DNA from: Bacteroidales bacterium
GTDB lineage: Bacteria > Bacteroidota > Bacteroidia > Bacteroidales > WCHB1-69
Direction: 5' to 3'
DNA length: 5,348 nucleotides
Assembly: GCA_017618435.1 (NCBI GenBank)
Contig: JAFZUH010000117.1
Span: 1 to 5,348, forward strand
Made by a program: the position numbers and the translations under genes. How positions within the stretch are numbered: position 1 is the stretch's first letter; every line of letters starts with the position of its first letter. The notes under the pieces were generated by a model, which saw only the letters and a program-made list of their open reading frames with translations, was not told where the DNA came from and did not search any database. Positions 1 through 5,348 of the stretch are shown here, piece by piece.

Positions 1-1012
1 CATTTCAAGTGTCCTATTAATTATTGGTATAAGTATAATTATTGGCTATCATATTTATAGAATGATATTAGCCCCCAATGTTATTTGTACTGAACCCATC
101 TATTTGTACATTACCTCTGAAGATGCTTACACGGATGTCTGCAAGCAATTACAAGAGAACAAAATTTTGCTCAATTTCAATAGTTTTGACAAAGTAGCCC
201 AACGGAAAAATTATCCCAACAAAGTAAAAGCAGGGCGATACAAAATAACTCCGAATATAAGCAATAACGAATTAATTAATATGCTCCGCAGTGGCAGACA
301 AGAGCCCATCAATCTTACATTTAACAATATAAGAACAAAACTGCAATTTGCCAACCGCATTGCCGAACAAATAGAATGTAATGCTGATGATATATTAACC
401 CTTCTCAACTCCGACACTTTAGCTGAAAAATATGGTTTTACAATAGAAAATATACTTTGTATGTTCATTCCCAATACTTATCAATTTTATTGGAACACCT
501 CAGCCAATCAATTTATAGAAAGAATGTATAAAGAATATCAGATTTTTTGGAATGAGTCACGCACTTCATTATCCCGATCCATGTCCCTATCCCCCATTGA
601 AGTCAGCATTTTGGCCTCTATTGTTGAAGAAGAAAACCATCTCAACGCAGAACAAGCCACCATTGCCGGTCTGTTTATCAATAGATTACATCAAGATATG
701 CCTTTAGAATCTGACCCTACACTCAAATTCGCTCTTGGCGATTTCAATATCAAACGGGTTTTAAACCAAGACAAACTCATTGATTCTCCATATAACACAT
801 ACATGTACAGAGGCTTGCCTCCAGGACCCATCAGAATACCATCACCCAAGGCTATTGATGCCGTTTTGCATTATGAAAAACACAATTATATATATATGTG
901 TGCCAAAGAAGATTTTTCTGGCTATCACAATTTTGCAGTAACATTGTCCCAGCACAATCGGAATGCCAATCGTTATCACCAAGCCCTCAATAGTTTACAA
1001 ATAAAAAGATAA
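1..1012 (+). CDS. mltG: Endolytic murein transglycosylase MltG (YceG family), 5' end cut by window edge
   Basis: MltG is a membrane-anchored lytic transglycosylase that cuts nascent peptidoglycan strands in the periplasm and so helps set glycan length. The frame is open from base 2 to the TAA at 1010-1012, giving 336 residues in the window. The ATG at 62 is internal: the 20 codons before it encode a hydrophobic stretch (ISSVLLIIGISIIIGYHIYR), the expected N-terminal membrane anchor, so only roughly 5-15 residues should be missing. Counting from the Met at 62, a LysM-like region covers about residues 15-80 and the YceG core about 85-310. Core motifs are SIVEEE at 187-192 with the candidate catalytic Glu, SDPT at 217-220, SPYNTY at 242-247, LPPGPI at 252-257 and SGYHNF at 286-291. 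Family members commonly have Thr after the Glu cluster; here it is Asn. It lies 6 nt before the adenosyltransferase gene, probably in one operon. The identification is firm; which Glu is catalytic is not resolved here. Confidence 0.95.
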   Translation, partial: ISSVLLIIGISIIIGYHIYRMILAPNVICTEPIYLYITSEDAYTDVCKQLQENKILLNFNSFDKVAQRKNYPNKVKAGRYKITPNISNNELINMLRSGRQEPINLTFNNIRTKLQFANRIAEQIECNADDILTLLNSDTLAEKYGFTIENILCMFIPNTYQFYWNTSANQFIERMYKEYQIFWNESRTSLSRSMSLSPIEVSILASIVEEENHLNAEQATIAGLFINRLHQDMPLESDPTLKFALGDFNIKRVLNQDKLIDSPYNTYMYRGLPPGPIRIPSPKAIDAVLHYEKHNYIYMCAKEDFSGYHNFAVTLSQHNRNANRYHQALNSLQIKR

Positions 1013-1018
1013 GAAACA

Positions 1019-1564
1019 ATGAAAATATATACTAAAACCGGCGACCATGGTCAAACATCGTTGATTGACAACCAAAGAATTGACAAAGACGACTTCCGCA
1101 TTGAAGCATACGGCACTGCCGATGAACTCAATGCCCATATTGCCCTGCTCGCATGCATTGTTCCTGACAACTATTGTCAAAAAACTTTGCAAGATATTGA
1201 AAAAAAACTATTTGTCATACAAACCCAATTGGCTATTAATGACATAGCCAATTGCAAACAAGAATTTCCTCACCTAACAAACGAAAACGTAACGGAATTG
1301 GAAGCAGCCATCGATAATCTGCAAGCCCAACTTCAACCAAACAGGGCTTTTGTTCTTTTAGACGCTCATCAAATTGTGGCACAATGCCATATTGCAAGAA
1401 CTATTTGCCGCAGACTGGAACGTAGAATTGTTTCCCTTCATAAGATTAAGCCTATTGACAGTTTGATTTTAAAATATATCAACCGTTTATCAGACTTCTT
1501 GTTTGTTTTGGCCCGCTATGTTACTGTTTTAGTAGATGCCAAGGAAACAGAAATCACACTTTAG
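1019..1564 (+). CDS. PduO-type cob(I)alamin adenosyltransferase
   Basis: This 181-residue cytoplasmic enzyme should transfer the adenosyl group of ATP to cob(I)alamin, making adenosylcobalamin for enzymes such as methylmalonyl-CoA mutase. The family signature is clear: the N-terminal ATP-binding segment MKIYTKTGDHGQTSL (1-15), RIEAYGTADELNA (27-39, with the Asp of the usual TVDELN), HIARTICRRLERR (124-136, with the Arg/Glu ATP- and subunit-contact cluster) and YINRLSDFLFVLAR (153-166). Length is close to the usual 180-195. The ATG at 1019 is chosen because MKIYTKTGD is the standard family N-terminus. Several usually conserved spots differ: SLxGG reads SLIDN (14-18), the Gly in LFTIG is Gln (68), and FxLPGG reads FVLLDA (111-116). 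The C-terminus ends ETEITL without the common Trp. These changes suggest a diverged enzyme; activity cannot be judged from sequence. It follows mltG by 6 nt with an A-rich spacer, so it is probably translated from the same transcript. Confidence 0.92.
   Translation: MKIYTKTGDHGQTSLIDNQRIDKDDFRIEAYGTADELNAHIALLACIVPDNYCQKTLQDIEKKLFVIQTQLAINDIANCKQEFPHLTNENVTELEAAIDNLQAQLQPNRAFVLLDAHQIVAQCHIARTICRRLERRIVSLHKIKPIDSLILKYINRLSDFLFVLARYVTVLVDAKETEITL
1226..1254 (+). repeat. Perfect 11-bp inverted repeat inside the adenosyltransferase gene
   Basis: CAATTGGCTAT (1226-1236) and ATAGCCAATTG (1244-1254) are exact reverse complements separated by TAATGAC. The mRNA can form an 11-bp stem with a 7-nt loop over codons 70-79 (QLAINDIANC). 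No T-run follows it on the + strand and no A-run directly precedes it, so it does not look like an intrinsic terminator for either strand. The repeat is seen directly; any function is unknown. Confidence 0.9.
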
Positions 1565-1635
1565 CCAAGCGGATGAATGTCAGCCTTACCACAAACAATT
1601 TTTTACTACCTTTGCAAAAATAACAAAAAATATAT
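1565..1635 (+). other. 71-nt intergenic gap between the adenosyltransferase gene and rsmG
   Basis: This is the longest non-coding stretch in the window. It holds the TACCTTTG promoter element and an A-rich leader. A six-base T-run (1599-1604) is present, but no stable stem precedes it, so I see no intrinsic terminator for the mltG-adenosyltransferase transcript. Nothing resembling a small RNA or riboswitch is visible. Confidence 0.7.
1607..1614 (+). promoter_or_regulatory. Bacteroidota-type -7 promoter element upstream of rsmG
   Basis: TACCTTTG matches the TAnnTTTG -7 consensus of the main Bacteroidota sigma factor exactly. Transcription would start a few bases downstream, around 1618-1622, giving a short A-rich leader (AAAAATAACAAAAAATATAT) before the ATG at 1636. 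The upstream -33 TTTG box is not clear; only TTAC at 1586-1589 sits at about the right distance. The site lies in the 71-nt gap after the adenosyltransferase stop, so rsmG probably has its own promoter besides any read-through from mltG. Confidence 0.6.
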
Positions 1636-2286
1636 ATGACAAGTATTATAGAAAAATATTTCCCTGATATACAAAATACACAAAAACAACGCTTTGAAAA
1701 ATTGTGGGATTTGTATCATTTTTGGAACAATCGGGTAAATGTAATTTCCCGAAAAGACATTGACAATTTATATCTCAACCATGTGCTGCACTCTTTAAGC
1801 ATAGCCAAATTGTTGCAATTCAAAAATCAAACAAGCATTTTAGATGTCGGTACAGGCGGTGGCTTTCCGGGCATTCCGTTGGCCATTATGTTTCCCAATG
1901 CCGAATTTCATTTGGTAGATTCCATCGGAAAAAAAATAAAAGTAACACAAGCCATAGCCGAAGAATTACATTTGAATAACGTAAAATGCACACAGGAACG
2001 TGTAGAAAATCTTCCCTATCAATATGATTTTATTGTCAGTAGAGCCGTAACTACCCTGCCCGATTTTCTCAAATGGACTCAGAAAAAAGTTTTAAAATTT
2101 TCGTTTAACTCCATCGCCAATGGCATTCTTTATTTAAAAGGCGGTGATTTGAACGAAGAAAGGCAACAATTGGGGAGGAAAAGTACCCAATATTGTATTT
2201 CCGAATGGTTTGAAGAAGATTTTTTTAAAGAAAAATACATTATTCATATTCCATTGGGCGACAAACCCATTGAAAGTGTGTATTAA
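1636..2286 (+). CDS. rsmG: 16S rRNA (guanine(527)-N7)-methyltransferase RsmG (GidB)
   Basis: RsmG uses S-adenosylmethionine to methylate N7 of G527 in 16S rRNA, in the 530 loop of the small subunit; in other bacteria its loss gives low-level streptomycin resistance. The 216-residue length fits the family. Key regions are NRVNVISRKDI (32-42) and LYLNHVLHSL (45-54), the typical N-terminal recognition segment, then the SAM-binding motif ILDVGTGGGFPGIPLA (68-83), the acidic end of the second strand HLVDS (92-96) followed by KK, and FIVSRAVTTLPDFL (132-145), where the SRA motif is diagnostic. KGGDLNEE (168-175) is also typical. The ATG at 1636 fits the family N-terminus and lies 22 nt after a TAnnTTTG promoter element; there is no strong Shine-Dalgarno site, as usual in Bacteroidota. 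The C-terminus (PLGDKPIESVY) seems a few residues longer than common relatives and carries the gene into a 4-nt overlap with the convergent histidine kinase gene. Confidence 0.97.
   Translation: MTSIIEKYFPDIQNTQKQRFEKLWDLYHFWNNRVNVISRKDIDNLYLNHVLHSLSIAKLLQFKNQTSILDVGTGGGFPGIPLAIMFPNAEFHLVDSIGKKIKVTQAIAEELHLNNVKCTQERVENLPYQYDFIVSRAVTTLPDFLKWTQKKVLKFSFNSIANGILYLKGGDLNEERQQLGRKSTQYCISEWFEEDFFKEKYIIHIPLGDKPIESVY
2283..2286. other. Shared TTAA palindrome holding the stop codons of two convergent genes
   Basis: The + strand gene rsmG ends with TAA at 2284-2286. The - strand kinase gene ends with TAA read from 2285 down to 2283. The palindrome TTAA serves both, so the two genes overlap tail to tail by four bases and no intergenic space is left for a conventional terminator. 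Confidence 0.97.
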
Positions 2287-3338
2287 GATTTGAATTTTTT
2301 GAGGGTAAAACCAAATGTTGTACCCTTGCCTACCTCACTTCTCACGGACAAGGTTTGACCATGAGCATCAATAATATGCTTGACTATCGCCAAGCCTAAT
2401 CCGGAACCGCCTGTTTTTCTTGACCTGTCTTTATCAACGCGAAAAAAACGCTCAAAAACCCGTGCCAAGTGTTCTTCTGCAATACCGATACCATTGTCAG
2501 CAACCTCCACCATATAATTATCGTCTATTTCAAAAAAATTGATTTTGATTTGCCCATCTTTTTTATCATTATACTTTATTGCATTATCAATAAGATTAAT
2601 AAAGACTTTTCTGATATTCTCCTTATCTGCCAAGACATAATAAGGATATTCTTTATTGGCTTCCACGATAATCTTTACGCCAAACTGTCTGGCTTTTTCT
2701 TCCAAAATTTCTATAACATCTTTTAAAAGTGCATACAGATTAAATTTTTCAAACAGCATTTGATGTTTGTCATATTCAAGTCTGGATATTTCATCTAAAT
2801 CGCTCACCGTACCTATCATTCGGGTTACATTTGCAGCGGTTCGTTGCAAATATTTGACATTTATATCATTATCATAAATTCCGCCATCTAAAAGTGTCAA
2901 AATATAACCTTGTATGGTCGTAAGTGGGGTTTTGAGTTCATGGGCAACATTGCCGATAAACTCTTTCCGAAATTTTTCCATATTTTTCAATTGGATAATC
3001 TCTTTTTCTTTGGCTTCCATATATGTCAAAGTATCTCTTTCCACTTCATCTATCACATCATTGGCAAAATATTTAGGTTTGTCCGCTTTGCCAAAAACTT
3101 TAAAATCATGAATCATTTTGTAAATAATCTTGATTTTGTCATAGATAAAAACATTCAAGGCCGCCAAAATAACAGCGTAAGTACCACAAGCGGTTGCCAA
3201 TACGGCAATGACAATACAAGTTAATGTTTCCAACCGAAACACAACTATACACAAATACAACACCAATCCTAACAACAAAGCAACAATTGCCGATGTTGCC
3301 AATGCCAGTGTTCTTGGTTTGATATTTTTACGTTGCAT
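2283..3338 (-). CDS. Membrane sensor histidine kinase, PhoR-like, without a periplasmic domain
   Basis: This 351-residue inner-membrane kinase should autophosphorylate on His and pass the phosphate to a response regulator. Two hydrophobic segments (about 10-34 and 39-64) are separated by only a few residues, so there is practically no periplasmic sensor. A charged linker (about 66-125), with no clear HAMP or PAS domain, leads to the H-box NVAHELKTPL (130-139, phosphoacceptor His133). The HATPase domain follows: N-box NLIDNAIKYN (248-257), G1 DNGIGI (281-286), F-box FERFFR (295-300) and G2 GGSGLGLAIV (310-319). All catalytic motifs are intact. The ATG at 3336-3338 starts 9 nt after the pheT stop and is preceded by a weak purine-rich GGCAGA, so it is probably co-transcribed with pheT. 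No response regulator is encoded in the window. The overall form resembles the phylum-wide Bacteroidota kinases that include PorY of Porphyromonas gingivalis, whose partner is encoded elsewhere; that link is inference from memory. Confidence 0.94.
   Translation of the reverse strand: MQRKNIKPRTLALATSAIVALLLGLVLYLCIVVFRLETLTCIVIAVLATACGTYAVILAALNVFIYDKIKIIYKMIHDFKVFGKADKPKYFANDVIDEVERDTLTYMEAKEKEIIQLKNMEKFRKEFIGNVAHELKTPLTTIQGYILTLLDGGIYDNDINVKYLQRTAANVTRMIGTVSDLDEISRLEYDKHQMLFEKFNLYALLKDVIEILEEKARQFGVKIIVEANKEYPYYVLADKENIRKVFINLIDNAIKYNDKKDGQIKINFFEIDDNYMVEVADNGIGIAEEHLARVFERFFRVDKDRSRKTGGSGLGLAIVKHIIDAHGQTLSVRSEVGKGTTFGFTLKKFKS
2301..2327. other. Candidate hairpin at the 3' junction of rsmG and the kinase gene
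   Basis: GAGGGTA (2301-2307) pairs with TACCCTT (2321-2327) over seven positions, one a G-T wobble on the + strand. After one A-G mismatch, AAC (2309-2311) pairs with GTT (2317-2319), closing a 5-nt loop. It starts 15 nt past the rsmG stop and lies within the last codons of the kinase gene. A T-run (2295-2300) precedes it on the + strand rather than following it, so it is not a textbook intrinsic terminator. It may protect or end the rsmG transcript, or may be chance. Confidence 0.3.
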
Positions 3339-3350
3339 ATATCTGCCCTA
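3339..3350 (-). promoter_or_regulatory. Weak ribosome binding site between pheT stop and kinase start
   Basis: Read on the - strand, the junction is TAGGGCAGATAT followed by ATG. The purine-rich AGGGCAG overlaps the pheT stop codon and sits at a workable distance from the kinase ATG. It supports the choice of that start and translation from the pheT transcript. Shine-Dalgarno pairing is generally weak in Bacteroidota, so its contribution is uncertain. Confidence 0.4.
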
Positions 3351-5348
3351 TGACCTCAAGGCTGCTCCCAACTCTTTTTCGTATGCTTTAACCAATTTAT
3401 CCATTATCGCATTGATTTCATCGTTGGTCAAGGTCTTTTCTTTGTTGGACAAAATATAATGGATAGCATACGATTTTTTGTTGTGGTCCAAATGTTTACC
3501 TTCGTAAACATCAAATAAATTCATGGATTTAAGCAAACGTTTTTCTGTCCTGAAACTCAAAGTCTCTATTTGGTCGTAAGTAACAGATTTGTCTATCAAC
3601 AAAGCCAAATCCCGATGAACTTCCGGAAATTTATTCAACTCTTCAAAAACAATTTTCTTGTCCTTGACAGCGAGCAATAAATTTTGAACATCTATTTCAG
3701 CATAAAAAACCTTTTGCTTGATACCAAAATATTTCAAAATTTCAGGTTTAACTTCACCGACTTCAACAAGCATTTGATTATCAATAGAATATTCTATCAC
3801 ATTATTCATCGTTTCATTGCTTGGCAAGGAACGGGAAGTATATTTTCTCAAATTTATATTTACCTTGTTGAACACATTATTTACCACATTTTTAAGATAG
3901 AAAAAATCCGCTTCCGTCTGTTTTTCCTGCCAAGATTCGTTTTGTCGCTTACCTGTTACCCAAAAGGCAATTTTTGCGAACTGCTGATAACGTTTTGTTA
4001 CATCATCATTTTTGCTTGCTTGTGCATTTTTCAGATATATATTGCCAAATTCATACAATTTAAGGTTTTCATTACCATGATTGATATTGTGAATAATGTT
4101 TTCCAAACCGCTCAACAATAATGTTTGCCGCATATTTTGCAAATCCCTGCTCAAAGGGTTAAGCATACCTATGGTTTGTTCGTTTTTAACAAAATCGAAT
4201 TGTTCCGCATATTCCATTTTTGTTAAAGAGTTGTTCATCACCTCATAAAAACCATTGTCAGTAAGATAATTGGCCATCTTTTCTTTAAGAACCAACATCG
4301 GATTTTCTTTCAAAAAAGACATCTGATAATGAAGCCCCGTAGGAATTTCAATATTATTGTATCCGTATATTCTCAAAAATTCTTCTATCAAATCGGCTTC
4401 ACGCGTAACATCTGTTTTATTGGTCGGAACACTGAACACAACCTCTGTTTCAGTTTGCACAACAGCATTTATTTCTATCTTTGACAGCACAGACACCAAT
4501 TCGCCTTTGGTAATATCTTTTCCTATCAATCTACGCAATCTGTCAAGATTGACGGACACTTTGCAATTTTCAATTTTATTGGGATAAATATCTTGTATTT
4601 CAGACACTTCTCCCCCTGCCAATTTTTGTATCAACACGGCTGCTCTTTTAATGGCATCAATAGTAATATTGGGGTCGCAACCTCTTTCGTAACGGAAAGA
4701 AGCATCTGTTTTCAATCCATGATATTTGGCAGTTTTTCTAATACTTACAGGATTAAAATAAGCACTTTCCAAGAAAACATTTGTACTATTGAAAGTAATA
4801 CCTGACTTTTCTCCGCCAAATACCCCTGCAATGCACATCGGTTCGTCAGTATTACAAATCATCAGGTCTTTGTCGCTAAGTTTGCGTTCCACACCATCTA
4901 AGGTAACGAAAGGGGTATCTTGTGCCAAAGTCTTAACAATTACTTTTCTGCCCACAATTTTATCCGCATCAAAAGCGTGCAAAGGCTGTCCCATTTCAAA
5001 AAGCACGAATTGTGTAACATCAACCACATTATTAATAGGTCTAATGCCAATACTATTCAGTCTGGTTTTCAACCATTCTGGCGATTCTTGCACTTTCACG
5101 CCTTTAATAGACAAAGCGGTATAACGCGGACACAGATTTTTGTCCACTACCTCTACGTTTATATCTGATTTTACCTTTCCGTCAAATGCCGTTGTATCAG
5201 GATATTCCAATTTGACACTTTTATTGTATTTCAAATTGTAAACCGCCACCAAATCTCTTGCCACACCTATATGAGAGGTTGCATCTGAACGATTGGGTGT
5301 AAGTCCTATTTCAAAAATATAGTCGGTTTCTATATTAAAATAGTCAGC
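3348..5348 (-). CDS. pheT: Phenylalanyl-tRNA synthetase beta subunit PheT, N-terminal part beyond window edge
   Basis: PheT forms the alpha2-beta2 phenylalanyl-tRNA synthetase with PheS, charges tRNA-Phe in the cytoplasm and carries the editing site for mischarged Tyr. The frame is open to base 5348. The GTG at 5262-5264 is internal: the 28 residues before it include the family segment FEIGLTPNRSDATSHIGVAR. The window holds 666 residues of an expected 800 or so; the missing N-terminus should include the EMAP-like tRNA-binding domain. Counting from that GTG: B3/B4 editing domain about 45-220 (with RPINNVVDVTQFVLFEMGQP at 75-94 and the family segment ESAYFNP at 166-172), B5 domain about 233-305 with Mg-ligand candidates D291, E294, E295 in DLIEEFLRIYGY, catalytic-like core about 315-525 (NPLSRDLQNMRQ, 369-380) and the C-terminal FDX-ACB anticodon-binding domain about 545-638 (FPEVHRDLALLID). 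It ends with TAG at 3348-3350, 9 nt before the kinase gene, and appears intact. Confidence 0.97.
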   Translation of the reverse strand, partial: ADYFNIETDYIFEIGLTPNRSDATSHIGVARDLVAVYNLKYNKSVKLEYPDTTAFDGKVKSDINVEVVDKNLCPRYTALSIKGVKVQESPEWLKTRLNSIGIRPINNVVDVTQFVLFEMGQPLHAFDADKIVGRKVIVKTLAQDTPFVTLDGVERKLSDKDLMICNTDEPMCIAGVFGGEKSGITFNSTNVFLESAYFNPVSIRKTAKYHGLKTDASFRYERGCDPNITIDAIKRAAVLIQKLAGGEVSEIQDIYPNKIENCKVSVNLDRLRRLIGKDITKGELVSVLSKIEINAVVQTETEVVFSVPTNKTDVTREADLIEEFLRIYGYNNIEIPTGLHYQMSFLKENPMLVLKEKMANYLTDNGFYEVMNNSLTKMEYAEQFDFVKNEQTIGMLNPLSRDLQNMRQTLLLSGLENIIHNINHGNENLKLYEFGNIYLKNAQASKNDDVTKRYQQFAKIAFWVTGKRQNESWQEKQTEADFFYLKNVVNNVFNKVNINLRKYTSRSLPSNETMNNVIEYSIDNQMLVEVGEVKPEILKYFGIKQKVFYAEIDVQNLLLAVKDKKIVFEELNKFPEVHRDLALLIDKSVTYDQIETLSFRTEKRLLKSMNLFDVYEGKHLDHNKKSYAIHYILSNKEKTLTNDEINAIMDKLVKAYEKELGAALRS

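Noticed and set aside
886..897. TA-rich run (TTATATATATAT) in mltG, a possible slippage tract
   Set aside because: It encodes the conserved NYIYM segment in frame, is short, and shows no sign of frameshift around it.
1065..1247. A 60-codon frame overlapping the adenosyltransferase gene on the same strand
   Set aside because: It is in the wrong frame relative to a clearly recognised protein and has no domain signature.
1599..1604. T-run after the adenosyltransferase gene as a possible intrinsic terminator
   Set aside because: No stable stem could be found immediately upstream of the run.
2829..2851. 7-bp inverted repeat ATTTGCA / TGCAAAT inside the kinase gene
   Set aside because: It is short, within conserved coding sequence after the H-box, and at chance frequency.
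2910..3224. Open frames antisense to the kinase and pheT genes (for example 2910-3224, 3684-4121, 4789-5124 on the + strand)
   Set aside because: They are shadows of well-supported genes on the other strand, with low-complexity, Phe/Ile-rich translations and no recognisable family motif.
3492..3511. Perfect 8-bp inverted repeat (ATGTTTAC / GTAAACAT, 4-nt loop) inside pheT
   Set aside because: An 8-bp stem with a short loop is expected about once by chance in an AT-rich window of this size, and it lies within the conserved FDX-ACB coding sequence with no T-run.
5262..5264. GTG as the start codon of pheT
   Set aside because: The frame upstream encodes conserved PheT sequence to the window edge, so this codon is an internal Val.

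Overview
This window is an ordinary five-gene chromosomal stretch, most likely from a member of the Bacteroidota, probably near the Bacteroidales. Four things point that way. The sequence is AT-rich. Starts are preceded by A-rich leaders rather than strong Shine-Dalgarno sites. A perfect TAnnTTTG promoter element (Bacteroidota sigma type) lies before rsmG. The MltG, RsmG, histidine kinase and PheT proteins all read like the versions of that phylum. This assignment comes from family recall, not from a database search.

Layout. Three genes run on the + strand: the endolytic murein transglycosylase mltG (its 5' tip lies off the left edge), a PduO-type cob(I)alamin adenosyltransferase 6 nt downstream, and, after a 71-nt gap holding a promoter, the 16S rRNA methyltransferase rsmG. 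Two genes run on the - strand and read leftwards: pheT, the phenylalanyl-tRNA synthetase beta subunit (N-terminal part off the right edge), and 9 nt after its stop a membrane histidine kinase. rsmG and the kinase converge and overlap by the four bases TTAA, so each gene's TAA stop lies in the same palindrome. There are no non-coding stretches above about 70 nt, and I see no RNA gene, mobile element or CRISPR array.

How the genes work together. They are mostly unrelated housekeeping functions: wall synthesis, cobalamin cofactor activation, ribosome modification, tRNA charging and signalling. mltG with the adenosyltransferase, and pheT with the kinase, look like co-transcribed pairs. The kinase has no response regulator beside it here.

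I found no evidence of a new biological system. The points most worth a second look are a perfect 11-bp inverted repeat inside the adenosyltransferase gene, loss of several usually conserved glycine motifs in that enzyme, the orphan kinase without a sensor domain, and the shared-stop convergence with a nearby hairpin. Both terminal genes continue past the apparent internal starts: reading the open frames to the window edges adds 20 residues to MltG and 28 to PheT.
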